From contig JABYQR010000049.1 in the NCBI GenBank assembly GCA_022592445.1, forward strand, positions 1 to 64,000: a stretch of 64,000 bases of DNA, given 5' to 3'. The notes beneath the pieces were generated by a model. The model was not told the origin of the DNA. It ran no database searches and was given only the letters and a program-made list of their open reading frames with translations. Shown here one piece after another: positions 10,561-22,259 of this stretch (within the stretch, counting starts at the first letter, position 1; every line of letters begins with the position of its first letter). This DNA comes from Cytidiella melzeri (lineage: Eukaryota; Basidiomycota; Agaricomycetes; Polyporales; Irpicaceae). A program made the translations under genes and the position numbers.

Positions 10561-11860
10561 ATGGCCACTCAGTCCAACGCCGGATCCAGCGCTGGCCCCG
10601 CTGCTAACCTCACCCATTCTGTTCCTTTTGGCAAGATTACACCAATTGTTTATAACCCTTCTGTCGAGAACTTTGAGCAGCACATTTTCCACAACCTCAC
10701 CATAGCCCAAAGGGCTTTTACTCACAGGTTGAAGGAGAAGCAACAACTGCTATTGTTCATAATATGATGGATCAGATGGTTCTCATTTGGAACAATCAGT
10801 TGTCATTGCTGGAGGATAACCTCCAGGATTATGTGGATAAGGTTGCTCAAGACCTATATTCGCAGGCCGCTGCCAACACGCAAGTCCAGCGTATGGACAC
10901 TGACCTCGACATGGTCAAGACGGCAATCACAAATGTGGTCAACCAGATCAACCAGCTTCCCTTGTCTCAAGGACAAGGAGGATCCTTGCGCCAGCCTAAG
11001 ATTGGCAAACCCCTGGAGTTCAACGGCACCGATGGCAAGGTCAAGTTCAACGAGTGGTTGAACAAGATCTCTCTGTGGCTTGTCCACGAGAACGTTGCTA
11101 CAGACAGGCAATGTATTGCCGTCGTGATGAACCGGCTCTCAGGCGCAGGGGCTCAATACATGGAGCCGTGAATCAAGAAGCTGACAAAGGGTCAGACAAT
11201 TGGAACGTGAGAAGAGTACGAGAACAAGCTCAAGGTACAGTACAGACAACGGGATGACAAGGAGGGCGCTCAAAAGGAGCTTAACGCCTTGTTCAACAAT
11301 ACGGATCTGGCGCACAAGAACTTTGTCAAGTATGCGGAACGCTTCCGTACGCTTGGCAGGCTTTCTGGATACGAGGACGACTTGCTTACTCATAAGCTCA
11401 AGCACGTCATCAAGAAGGATATGAGGCTCGTTATGATTGGGAAAGATGAAAATCAAATCCCTACCACATGGCCTCAGTTCCTCGACCTCTTGCTCGACAT
11501 CCACAAGAAGGTCTATCCGGAGAAAGCACAGGGCCAGATCTTTGCAAAGGAGAAGGATACATCCACTCCCATTGAGGTGGACGCTGCGGACAAAAAGAAA
11601 AAGAAGAATGAGAAGCGGAACAAGGGCAAGGGCAAAGAAGTGAACTTGACTGAAAAGTCGGAGAACTTCTACCACATCCACAAGTCAAAAGGACATAATA
11701 CGGATGAGTGCAACCTCAACGGCCTTAAGAAGAAGAAGGAAGTGAAAAAGGATGGCAAGTCTTTGGCACCGAAGAAGATTCGGGCAGCAGATGCTGAGGA
11801 CTCTGGATTGGACAGCAAGGCCAAAGCCCCTAAGGCTTTGTCGTCAAAACAAAAAACGTG
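10561..11860 (+). pseudogene. gag of A2
   Basis: It begins MATQSNAGSSAGPAANLTHS and contains the capsid segment KFNEWLNKISLWLVHENVATD, the segment HKNFVKYAERFRTLGRLSGYE and IPTTWPQFLDLLLDIHKKVYPEK. A Lys-rich stretch and a nucleocapsid finger with its first Cys replaced (YHIHKSKGHNTDEC) follow. Inactivating changes are a frameshift near 10735-10765, TGG-to-TGA changes at 11169-11171 and 11208-11210, and small frame changes at the 3' end. Confidence 0.88.
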
Positions 11861-12000
11861 AATACCGCGCGCCTAGAGTTGGCGGCTCACATAGAGGACG
11901 TTCCAACTGAAGATGATGAACCTTCGACTCCTCACCTGTCCCCTGACAAGGGTAAAGGGAGAAAGCCGACCAAGGGCAAGGACTTTTTCCGAAGCATCAT

Positions 12001-14403
12001 GTGACTCCCTGCGAACATGAACGCTTAGGCCCTGATACCCTCAATCTTTGTACTGTAGATACTGTCAAAAATGTAGCGCGTTCAAAGAATTCATTTTTTC
12101 TACCAGTTACAATTTGGGTATATGGAAAGAAAGTGCAGGTTGAAGCTCTGGTAGATTCAGGAGCCACAACCACGTTCATCAGTAAGTCAGTGGTTGAAAG
12201 TAACAATCTGGTAACAAGTCAACTGGCATCACTGTTCAACGTCATCAGCGTCAACGGTACTCCCAATAAAGATGGTCAAATCACTCACTCAGTACGTGCA
12301 TACCTAGAAATAGGTTTGCACAGAGCAAGACAACACATGCTCGTTACTGCTCTCGGTAGTAAACAAATGATTATTGGGATGACCTTCTTACGCCGCTACA
12401 ATCCGGAGACAGATTGGGCAAATGGCGAGTAGAGATTTACCAGATGTCCTGAACTCTGTGCCCCAAGAGCTCGTAAAAACATCACTGTAACTCAAGAAGA
12501 GATCAATGAACTTGAGTTACCTAAGGGATGTTTGGTGTCAGACAACCTGGACGGAATAGGAAGTGTCAACCCGGACAACCCTCACATCCACTGGATCGAC
12601 TTAGACAATCCAGAAGACCAAGAAATAGCAGAAATAATCGCTGAACTTTCTGGCAAGGAAGATGAGGGCTTTGAAGACGGCTTTGACGAACAGGAATCCG
12701 TCAATTGGAAGCCATTAGTACCAAAATATCTATGGGAATTTGATGACGTCTTTTCAAAGAAAAAGTCAGAACACATGCCGATACGCAAACCGTACGATCA
12801 TGCGATCGAATTTGAGGAAGGTGCCTCCCTTACCAAAGCGGCTAAACTATACCCGCTGTCTCCAATGGAAAAAAATTCTCTAGATCAATGGATCGAAGAG
12901 GAACTCCGAAAAGGTTACATCTGCAAATCGAAAAGTCCAATTGCAGCACCTGTGTTCTTTGTCAAGAAGAAAGATGGCTCGTTACGCCTTGTGCACGATT
13001 ACCAAAAACTGAACGACATCACGGTGAAAAACGGTACCCCATACCTCGCATCAACAATCCAATCAATTTGTTAAGCAAGGCTAAGGTCTTCTCAAAGATT
13101 GATCTTAGATGGGGATACAATAATGTTCGCATTCAAAAGGGTGACAAATGAAAGACGGTGTTCATCACACACCGTAGTCTTTTCGAAGCCAAGGTGATGT
13201 ATCTTGGTTTCAGCAACGCACCTGCGATGTTCGAAGCCATGATGAATGAAATTCTGAGTGATTTGATCTTAGAAGGACATGTCATGGTGTATCTTGACGA
13301 CATCCTCATCTTCACAGAAGACAAGAAGGAAAACCGTCGCATCACACAGGAAGTGCTCAAGCATCTACGCGAGAACGATCTATTTGCCAAATCGGAAAAA
13401 TGCTTTTTTGAAAAAGATCGCATTGAGTACCTAGGCATGATCATTTCTCACAGACATATCAAGATGGATCCAGCCAAACTCACTGGAGTTACTGAGTGGC
13501 CGCAACCTGAAAAGGTTAAGCAAGTCCAAGCCTTCTTAGGCTTCGCCAATTTCTATCGGCGTTTCATCAAGGACTTTGCTAAACATGCAAAACCGCTCAC
13601 TATTCTGACAAAGAAGGACCAACCCTGGATCTGGAAAGATGCTCAGGAACAGGCCTTCCAAAGTCTGAAACAGGCTTTTACGTCAGCACCCATTCTGAGG
13701 ATACCAGATGACGAAAACCCTTTCCGTCTGGAAACAGATGCTAGCGACTTTGCTACAGGAGCGGTATTATCACAACTGGACCCAGCTGACAAGCTGTGGC
13801 ATCCAGTGGCCTTCTACTCTAAATCACTCAACGTCCATGAACGTAACTATGAGATATACGATAAAGAGTTGTTGGCTATTATCCGCACCCTGGAAGAGTA
13901 TTGTCAACATCTGGAGGGACATCTGATTACCGTAGAAATATGGTCGGATCACCAAAACCTGACATATTTCAGGAATGCCCAGAAGCTGACTCGGAGACAA
14001 GCGCAATGGGCGTTATACCTCACGCGATTCAATTTTGTGCTCCGGCACAAACCCAGAAAGACCATGCTTACCGCAGATCCTCTGTCCAGGAGGCCAGATC
14101 ATGAAGAGGGGGTAAATTCTGATAACGAGGACAAAATTCTCCTTGTACCCAAGTTTTTTGCCATCTCCGCTATTGAAAACTCTCATGACTCGCCTATCAA
14201 CGATGATGAAATCCTAAGACAGGTCAAGGAAGCACTCATGAACAACAAGTTACCAAGGACTATCAGCAGTTACTTAACTCTGGTCCTAGGGAGTTCAAGA
14301 AATCACTAGAGGAATGGAATTTTGAGAACGGATTACTCCTATACCGTGGAAAAGTCTACATCCCCAAAATCAGAAATTAGATCTGAGACGCCAAATCATC
14401 CAG
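12001..14403 (+). pseudogene. Protease, RT and RNase H of A2
   Basis: Protease is open from 12001 with VDSGATTTFIS and ends at a TAG (12430-12432) that replaces a Trp codon of the other copies. RT resumes at 12532. It frameshifts after ITVKN near 13030-13074, has a TGA for Trp at 13149-13151, then stays open 13158-14309 through the catalytic YLDDILIFTED box, the connection domain and RNase H (LETDASDFATGAVLSQ, SDHQNLTYFRNAQKLTRR). A further shift near 14250 separates it from integrase. Confidence 0.9.
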
Positions 14404-15684
14404 ATGCATCACAATCTACCTTCTGCCAGACATCCTGGTAGATGGAAAACGTACGAACTGATCTCGAGAAACTACTGGTGGCCAGGTTTAACCACTGATG
14501 TCAAGAAATACGTGACAGGCTGTGACACATGTCAGCGGATAAAGACTCGTCCGCAACAGCCTTACGGACCACTCATCCCTAATCCGGTTCCGGCCGAACC
14601 ATGGGATATCATGACTGTCGACTTGATTACTCAGTTACCGGAGTCTGATGGCTTCAATGCTATCTGCGTAGTTGTAGACCGCCTCACTAAAAGGGCGCAC
14701 TTCTTCCCTATCGTAAACAAGTTCTCGGCAAAAGATCTTGCAGCTCTACTCTATGAGAGAGTCTGGACCCTTCATGGATTACCTTTGCAGATCATTTCCG
14801 ACCGAGGTCCACAATTTGCAGCAGATTTATTCCAGGAATGGTGTAAAATGCTAGGGATAGAATCTACAATGACTACCGCATATCATCCGCAGACTGATGG
14901 TCAAACTGAACGAGTTAATCAAACACTCGAACAGTACCTGCGTTGTTACGTTGATCAACTACACGACGACTGGGCTAGACTGCTCAGCTCGGCTGAGTTT
15001 GCATACAACAATGCAGCGCACGAGGGAACTAAGCATTCGCCTTTCTACCTCGAATACGGCAGACACCCTAGAGCTGGTCCAACGCTCACTAAGGACCTGA
15101 AAAGGTCTGACATGAATGACATCATGTGGAACCGCTTGCAAGCTCAAGAGCATGCTAAGGCGGCGTTACAACTTGCGGCTGAACGCATGAAATGGTACTA
15201 TGACAAGCACGTTCAGAAGGTCCCCTTCAACAAAGGCGATCAGGCCATGCTAGATCTGAGAGACTACCAAAAATCTGGACATAAGCTGTCAGCCAAGTAC
15301 TATGGTCCATTCAAGATTGCTGAAAAGCTCTCGCCGGTCACATTTAGACTGGAATGGCCCAAACGTTCACCAAGGATACATCCTGTATTTCATGCAAGCA
15401 AGTTGGTACCGTACAACAAACCTGAATTCAAAGGCCAAAAGCTGGAGATGCCTCTGCCAGATATCATCGACGGAGAAGAAGAATACAAAGTCGAGAAGAT
15501 TCTCAAGTCAAGACGTACAGGTTGTGCCAAAAAGCTTCAGTATTACATACGCTGGAAAGGCTACAGACCGAACGACAACACATGGGAACCTGTAGAAAAC
15601 ATCACACACGCTCAAGAAGCAATCAAGCAATTCTACGAGGATCATCCCCGAGCTATCTGCTCAGCTACAATCTACTGTGTATGA
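14404..15684 (+). CDS. Integrase-chromodomain segment of A2 (open, 426 codons)
   Basis: This open segment of pol contains the HHCC zinc finger (MHHNLPSARH ... CDTCQR) and the rve core with its three acidic residues (MTVDLITQLP, ISDRGPQFAADLF, HPQTDGQTERVNQT). Next come the GPF motif (YYGPFKIAEKLSPVTF) and a chromodomain (EEYKVEKILKSR ... YYIRWKGYRPNDNTWEP) ending ATIYCV. The first Met is internal to the normal polyprotein, so this is the intact 3' part of a broken pol, not a separate gene. It is the best reference for the decayed integrases of A1, A3 and A4. Confidence 0.88.
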   Translation: MHHNLPSARHPGRWKTYELISRNYWWPGLTTDVKKYVTGCDTCQRIKTRPQQPYGPLIPNPVPAEPWDIMTVDLITQLPESDGFNAICVVVDRLTKRAHFFPIVNKFSAKDLAALLYERVWTLHGLPLQIISDRGPQFAADLFQEWCKMLGIESTMTTAYHPQTDGQTERVNQTLEQYLRCYVDQLHDDWARLLSSAEFAYNNAAHEGTKHSPFYLEYGRHPRAGPTLTKDLKRSDMNDIMWNRLQAQEHAKAALQLAAERMKWYYDKHVQKVPFNKGDQAMLDLRDYQKSGHKLSAKYYGPFKIAEKLSPVTFRLEWPKRSPRIHPVFHASKLVPYNKPEFKGQKLEMPLPDIIDGEEEYKVEKILKSRRTGCAKKLQYYIRWKGYRPNDNTWEPVENITHAQEAIKQFYEDHPRAICSATIYCV

Positions 15685-15876
15685 GTTACAAACAACACAC
15701 CAAGGATACCATCAGCCAAATGAGGTGTGAATCCCGTCAGGGGCATTGGTAGAACCCGCTAGAGTCACTCGGAACTGCTTAGGCACCCTCTTGACAATGG
15801 TGAAAAAGTGGACTCAATGACCAAGGTGTTTGTTCAAAACTCTTTGCACAGAGCTCAAAGCAAGAAGGGGAGGTAA

Positions 15877-16675
15877 TGTCACAGATTTTCAATGTTTCTA
15901 CAAGACTTGCCTTACCAGGCAACAGTATTATTGGGAATATTTAAGCACTTGTCAAGCGCTTATCCAGCGCTTATCCGGCGTCTATTTAGGCGCTTATCCA
16001 GCGCTTATCTGGCACTTATCAGGCGCCTATTCCGGCGCTTATTATCAGTGCCTATCAATTGATGCGCTGATGCGCCTCCTGTCTCTGATGCGCCAATGTG
16101 CTCCTTTCCTTATCTGTGTATCACATGATAGAACTCTCTGGAACCTTGTGGAATATGCTGGAACTATGATGTCATAGTATAGAACATTCCATTAGATGAT
16201 GTCATAGTTCTTAGAACCTTCTGGAATATGCTGGAACTATGATGTCATAGTATAGAACATTCCATTAGATGATGTCATAGTTCTTAGAACCTTCTGGAAA
16301 AGTCTAGCCTTGTCTTAGAACAAGCTAGAACAAGTCTAGCCTTGGAGCTGGGTCATGGGGTCAGGTCATGGGCACAATTGCTATTGGTTGATTATTGAAG
16401 TGGCACCACTAGGGCATAGGGCATGCTTAGTAAGTTAGATTACTTTGCTTACTCATGTAGGTATTAGGGGTCTTAGGGTAGTACCTGGGGTCCTCCCCTT
16501 CATGTATATATAGAGGTACTCCTGAGTGCATATCCCCTCAGTGTTATCCACTCTGTTGAATCAGGACTACTCAGTACCCACCAGTACTTTGCTCACCACC
16601 ACTCTAACTCTCTATCTCACACTATCTCCCCAAGTTTATCAACTTATCTGGTGAGTAGTAACCCTTACTGTTACA
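15877..16675 (+). repeat. 3' LTR of A2 (799 bp, with internal expansions)
   Basis: It has the same TGTCACAG...CTGTTACA ends as the 5' LTR. It contains about nine CGCTTATC-like units (15950-16060) against three or four in the 5' LTR, and a perfect-looking 73-bp tandem duplication (16150-16222 and 16223-16295). The duplication doubles the HSE-like and CTATGATGTCATAG motifs. Unequal LTRs inside one element suggest age or recombination. Confidence 0.95.
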
Positions 16676-18648
16676 GATGCTAGTTTATTTGTGCAATATT
16701 CGTTGTATACGATGCACGGCTGAACAAAGACTTGAAGTCCATCAAGGTTAGCGTCTGTGCCATATCGCTTCAAGTAAGGAGTTTTGTAGTTAAGTATAGT
16801 ACGAGGAGAACAATTCTACACGCACATCGCGTATAATGCAGTGTACCACTATAGTTGATTTGGTAAAGATGCAGTATGCAGGTTTACTCGAATCAAGTTC
16901 ATAATAGTTTGATGTACACGTTTAGCAACACCGTTTTGCTGGGGAGTATTGTGTACAGTAAGACGTAGTATAGTTCCTTCAGTATTTAAGTAAGCAGTCA
17001 TAGCTTTACTGGTAAAGACACCGTTGTTATTGGCTTGAAGTATCTTGACACAAATACCATATTGTGTCAAAAGTTCAGTAGAGAAAATGACCCATTGAGT
17101 ATAGGCGTCATCTTTAGTAACTAGTGGTGCAAGTACTAACCATCTAGTAGCATCGTCGACAATAGTCAACCAGTATTTGTGTTCACCAGTAATTGATGCT
17201 GTGGGTAAAGGCCCAAAGATGTCGATATGGAAGTGATCTCTGAAAGCTTCAGCTAACAATGAAGAACAAAGTTTGGGTACAGTATTGCAATGGATATTGT
17301 TGAGTAAACAGTCCTCACACGGAGTTTCAGTATGGCCAGTAATATGATCGGCAATAATTGACGAAGCTTGAAGTAGTTTCTTGATCATGAAGTAACTGAG
17401 ATGACCGAGTTTTTTATGTAGTTCAAGTAAAGTAATGCCAGTTCTATGCACGCTTGCTAAAGAAGTCACTTGAGTTGATGATAGCGTGTATAAATCATTT
17501 GATTTTCTAACTACAGCCACACAAGTCGAGTTTGAGTCGTATATAGTACAAAGTCCATGACAGAAAGTAAACCAATAATCAGAGTCGAGTTTTCCAACGC
17601 TGATTAAAGTAAAAGGTAGAGTTGAGTTGAAGTAGACGTTCTTCAGCAAGCGTTCAGTACGCTTACCATTTTCCTGTTCCACCTCGAGTACCATGTCACC
17701 AGCAAGTTTCAAAACTAGTTGTTCTGGGTTGGCAACAGTCAGTACAATAGTTGGTACGGAGTGGACATTGAAAAGTAAGTCTCGATACGGCGTACAGTGT
17801 ATAGTAGCGCCAGTATCAAGAATATGTATTGACTCGTTGGTCAACAAGGTTGCATACAGTGGAAGTAGAGTAGGAAAAGTAGTAGTAGTAAGCAAAGTAC
17901 TTATGTGCATAGTGACGTCGGACTCAGAGAGAGCCGACACCCACGCGCTCTGGTTGCGACAAGAAGTAGTGGTTGATGGACCAGCGACAGCAGGAGTGGC
18001 CACAACAGTGGCGGCAGTGGCAGCTTTGCCCTTGGCACCAGCAGCAACGGACTCCCGAGTAATACCCTTCCTCTTCATTGCCTCCTTGGACTTCTCTGTC
18101 CAGGGCAAAGGGCAAGTAGGCATTGTGTGGCCTGTCTCGTTACAGTTGTAAAACTTCATCTTCGAAGTGTCACAAACGGACTTCTCCTTAGAGTAAGGAG
18201 CGGCAGCCGCATGAGCAGAGGAAGTGGCTTTCGCTGGACGTTCAACACGTTTGTTGACTGCTGGCGACGTGGCAGAAGTACCACCAGCGGGCCTATCACG
18301 AGGGACAAGGGTTGACAAACCCTTAGACCGAGAGCGGTCAAGTGGGTGAGCGAGTTGCCAGCTATGGAAGTTGCGGCAAAGCTCCACACTCAGAGAGATG
18401 GGGTTGTAGTCGTATTTCTCGCCAACAGGAGTACAAGAGCGTACACCAGCCTCGTAACTAGCGTGAGTATGTGCATAGGTGGGGGGAATGATGCCGACGA
18501 GGGCGGAGTAGAAGATGTGTTGAGGGAATTCAATCCCTTTGGAAAGAATTTTCGAGTACAAGTTGTGCGCGTTGTTGAGTAGTTTGTCGATTTTGTGGAC
18601 AGGACGGCGGAGGGAAAAGAGTTGGAAGATTTTGTTTGCGTCCAACAT
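16676..18648 (-). pseudogene. copia gag C-terminus, protease and integrase
   Basis: The long open stretch (599 codons from 18648) has the rest of gag, a nucleocapsid finger whose first Cys is replaced (FYNCNETGHTMPTC), a protease motif (HILDTGATIHCTP), the GAG-pre-integrase HHCC (ELHKKLGHLSY ... CEDCLLNN) and the integrase core. The integrase is dead at its active site. The first Asp remains (FHIDIFGPLP), the second Asp motif reads QANNNGVFTSKA with Asn in place of Asp, and the Glu motif reads TPQQNGVAKRVHQT with Lys in place of Glu. Stops follow after SLPNQL, and recognisable sequence continues to 16676. Confidence 0.88.
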
Positions 18649-19478
18649 AGTAGAAGTTGGTTCAAACGTTCAGAGAGTTTCTCCATCAGTCTGTGAGGTG
18701 CGGTCTTGTTGAGATAGTTGGCCATCACTGAGTCTGCAATGTGTCCGGCCAGGACATTGAAGACGGCCCGTTGGACCTCTTGAGGAATGGTAAGACCACC
18801 CATGTAGCTGTAGAAGTCAACAATGGTCGATGTTGCAGTATCAACGCAGAATTTCCACATTGGCCAGGTGTCAGGACCCGAAAGTTTGCCAACGTCTGCG
18901 AAGTCTTTGTGCACATCGCTAAGCAACATAGTATACTCCACATCGTGTTTTGGAGGGACGGAGAGGAGGGACAACACCGCTCGCGCGGAATCAGTAGGGC
19001 CAGATGGTGAGGGGGATGGTGCGCAATAGGCTTTGGGTAGTTTGCCCCGTCGCCTTTTGTGCGCCTCGTCATTGTCCATAGCATTGTTGCTATTGTCTGA
19101 CAATGGCTTAGTGGGGTGACAACAAGCAAAGTTGTCATGGAGCGTGTCGAATAGAGTGCACCGGCAATCTGAGGGGGGTGCTGAGACTCAACGTGAGGCT
19201 GTGATGCGGGCAGTTGGTTGTTTGACGACAGCTGAGGTAGTAGGGACGTTTGGGGCGTGGTCAGAAGGTGCAGGACCTGGGGTACCAGCGCGAGAAGCGG
19301 AAGACATTGTAGATTGTTGAGGAGTAGGAGCAGGAGCAGGAGTTGGAGTAGGAGTGAAGACAGGGGTACGTCTCCTGCGCGTGGTACAAGGGATGGTACC
19401 TCGAAGAAAGTTGGTTTGTTTTTGTTCACGCGTAGAACAACAAGGTTGAGACTGATCAGCGGGATCAAAGCTCATCAA
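18640..19478 (-). pseudogene. copia gag N-terminal part
   Basis: Read in a second frame, this has KLSGPDTWPMWKFCVDTATS and LNKTAPHRLMEKLSERLNQLL, the conserved start of copia gag. A low-complexity Thr/Pro-rich N-terminus (PTPTPAPAPTP) lies upstream at about 19330 in another frame. A frameshift at ~18640 separates it from the downstream open stretch. The true start is uncertain. Confidence 0.7.
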
Positions 19479-19531
19479 CTGGTGGATAGTAAGTGCAGAG
19501 AGTAGTATAAGTAAGGTCGTAAGCTTATCTA

Positions 19532-19543
19532 GGGCTCATAACC
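19532..19543 (-). other. Primer-binding site of the copia element
   Basis: The minus strand reads GGTTATGAGCCC immediately after the LTR. This is complementary to the anticodon arm of initiator tRNA-Met (GGGCUCAUAACC), the half-tRNA priming mode known for Drosophila copia and relatives. Confidence 0.75.
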
Positions 19544-19713
19544 TGTTAGAAGGCTATAGAAGTAGAGGAAAGCATTGAGAGAGCAAGACTGAGAGGGATC
19601 ACACAGTGGGAGTTGGGGATCAAAAGTGCGTGCCGTTGCATTGATCAGAGTAAGTCTTATATACAGTAACTACGGCGCTAGTACGTTAAGCGTCTAATTA
19701 ATATAGTTGAACA
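19544..19713 (-). repeat. 5' LTR of the copia element (170 bp)
   Basis: It begins TGTTCAACTATATTAATTAG and ends CCTTCTAACA on the minus strand. It is colinear without obvious gaps with the LTR at 46668-46837. It contains TATATAAG as a likely TATA box. Confidence 0.9.
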
Positions 19714-22259
19714 GGGTCACCCACAGGTTGATTTTGTGCTTACTCATCATGATTTACAGTGACGAGATGAAGTGAACTTGAGTATTCCAAACACCCCCTG
19801 CTAAGTTCTGGATCACAAAAGCACACATCCGAGCTACTCAGAGCTATAACAAGCACTTGCAGAAGCTGAGCACATTGTGACACCTGACATACTATACACC
19901 ATGTACTAGCTACAGGGAATATAATAAGATACTTACCATTGCACTGTGTGATTGAAGAATGCTGCACCATAGAAGCAACTGCCGCACTGCCATTGGTAGT
20001 GCTGACAGCCAATGTGGGGAACATCAGCAGCAGAGAAGACAGCAGACTCAGTGCAATGGATAATCCACTTGCGAGAGGTCAGGAAACGGCGGTGGGGGTG
20101 ATTGTTGCAGCTGCTGCAGTTGTTGTAGCTGACGGTGTTGACAACAGTTGCCTCTGAAGTTTGTTGCCGTCAGGCTCTTTGTCATTGGGTGTCGGAGGGC
20201 GGGTTTTCACAGATGTCGTCCTATCGGGACACACATACTGTAGCAGGTGAATTAGCACGACGCACGCACTCAGGTCTCACCTTGCGGCTGCTTCCTGGAC
20301 AACAGCAAGCACAATGCGACTTCTCCTTTGCACTTTGAGCAATGTCAGCAGGTCCTGGCCTTCATGCATTGCCAAGCGTCGAGTTGGTGGGGTGAGGGGA
20401 GAGGTACAATTGATACCCATAGCCTGCAACTGTAGCGTATGCAGGTGACTGAGGGAGGCAAGGGGTCATTATACCCTGGAGGAGTCTGGTAAGACAGACA
20501 GATGTTGTGTCAGTGAGCCCGAACGCACCTGATCCATAGTCAGGGGAAGCAACCGTGTGGTTGGCTTGATTTGGAGGTGGTTGCTTCTCAGCGCAGCTTC
20601 CATTGCAATTGTTCCTTTGCAATTGTTCTTTGCTGATGCTCGTGAGGCCCCTACTGGATGCTTGTGGCTCTGTTGTTGCAGGGTGGAGGAGGAGGGTGTG
20701 GACGCGGTATGAAGGTAAGAATGGTGAGCACTCACCGTGACACTCCTGATATCAAGCGTTGATGGCATAGCGCCAACACCATGTCTTCACTTCACGCCCA
20801 TGAGGAAGTCTGTGGAGGCTGCTGTTAGAGCTACTGAGCAGGGCGCAGCCCCTCAATCTGACACAGCGGTATGTTAACAAAGCTCTTGCGTCGCTTTATA
20901 CGCTGCGCCAGAGAGACCGTTGTCACACTGTCCTGAGCAGGGCTCTGCCACGCCATCTTTCTTGGACACTCTCCATCAGTGGTATGCTTGTCCAGTAGAC
21001 CATGTTGCGGTGTGCTTTGACGCCTCTGGTGCACGCACTTGTGGTCTGCTGTGTGAGCTTGGCCTCAGGAGATTTCAATGCTATGGCAGGCAGTCGTGTT
21101 AGCAAATATAAGTGGGTGTTTATGTATTGTGCAATATCTGATCCTGCTTACCTGTTTCCCCTTCACGCAGCTCGTCTTGTCACTATATTCATGCTCTTCA
21201 AGTTCCAGCAGCTTGGCACAGTGTTGCTCATGGAATTAGTACGCAGCATATCTGAAATCGTAAGATATGAGACACTCACAATCTGATGTTTACAGCAAAT
21301 CCATCACTCAAAACAGCATGTAGTGTAGAATGACATTGTTTGTGCCATGATCTTGCAAGTGGCGTGAAGTAGGACGGTACAGTGCAGTATGGGTATTGAA
21401 CGCAGAGAGGAGGCACAACTTAGCCATGGTGTTGCCTCCTGATGACCAGCACCTGATACTGCATGCCATGGCCTCCACTTCCTTCAATTTTACCACCGCC
21501 CTCTTGCTATTTGTTGCTTGACAGGGCAGCTTGTTCTCTCATCAAAGTGGCATCAAGACCACCTACACACACAGCTAGCTTCAGGCACCGCCAGCTTTGC
21601 ACTTTGACTTTCCCCCCTCACTTCAAACTCTGCTGCTTGACTGGATAGCCTGCCATGCCACGCACAAACAAGCAGACTGGGCCCTGCAAACAAGCTCCAA
21701 CAACGGTGAGACACTGAGTCACGCTCCAAAACTAAGTACAACCTTAAAGACAACACAACCAACCACAAAGTGGCAATAGAAGTGTAAAGGTGTGGGAGCG
21801 CGGAAGTGTGAAAGTGTGCGAGGTGGTCTTAAAGTCCTAATTTACCTGTGCTGCAAAGAGCGACAAGGTTTGTGATATATGTTTTATGTGTATGGAGCTA
21901 GACGGGCAAACTACCACGCGTATTGCGGGCAAAAGGGCTAGTTGGCGTGGTGAAAGCGAAAGAGTTCTAGCGCGGCGCAAAGAGAAAACGCGTGGGAGAC
22001 GTCACAACTTGTTGTAAAATGGCGCGCGGAGAGACGCAGATGGTAAAAGCAGGCGCAGTATGAATCTCAAACACGAAACGCGGGTGCAGTGAAAGTGAAT
22101 GCAGTAAACTCGACGCAGTGAAGGTGAAACGCAGACGCAATAACGCAGTAAAAAACACAGTTAAGAAGCAAACACAGTATAACAAAACCGAAAGGAACCG
22201 TAAGGGAAAGACAAAACAATGGAGCGTGAGTCGCAGCGTAAGGCTATATGAGGCCACAG
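19714..22259. other. 2.5 kb with no recognised gene
   Basis: Only short, non-conserved ORFs are present on both strands. I see no transposase, RT, tRNA or rRNA signature. The 21900-22260 part is relatively CpG-rich and lies 3' of the possible gene at 22260-22787. This may be old, unrecognisable repeat sequence. Confidence 0.4.

Larger units (their letters stand above)
8626..16675 (+). mobile_element. Ty3/gypsy chromovirus, family A copy A2 (full length, ~8.05 kb)
   Basis: This is the only copy in the window with both LTRs and all domains in order: 5' LTR 8626-9251, leader, ORF0, gag, protease, RT, RNase H, integrase-chromodomain, polypurine tract (GAAGGGGAGG just before 15877) and 3' LTR 15877-16675. 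The LTRs differ in length (626 against 799 bp) because of minisatellite expansion and a 73-bp tandem duplication. Several stops and small deletions inactivate gag, protease and RT. The five bases flanking the LTRs (CAGAC on the left, GATGC on the right) do not match, so no target-site duplication is visible. Recombination between copies is one explanation. Confidence 0.95.
16676..19713 (-). mobile_element. Ty1/copia element, 5' half (truncated by the A2 LTR)
   Basis: On the minus strand this runs from a 170-bp 5' LTR (19544-19713) through a primer-binding site, gag, nucleocapsid, protease and GAG-pre-integrase into the integrase. It ends abruptly at 16676, where the A2 3' LTR begins. RT and RNase H are absent. 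A 3' LTR of the same family, the same length and similar sequence, sits at 46668-46837 in the opposite orientation. Confidence 0.9.

Noticed and set aside
15830..16177. ORFs reading FQCFYKTCLTRQ ... LSGVYLGAY in and near the LTRs
   Set aside because: These are translations of the LTR ends and the CGCTTATC minisatellite. They recur in every LTR copy and are not proteins.
7563..16676. Idea that the two copia fragments flanking A2 are halves of one interrupted element
   Set aside because: The fragment ending at 16676 and the one starting at 8625 cover overlapping homologous parts of the integrase region, and the A2 flanking bases do not match.
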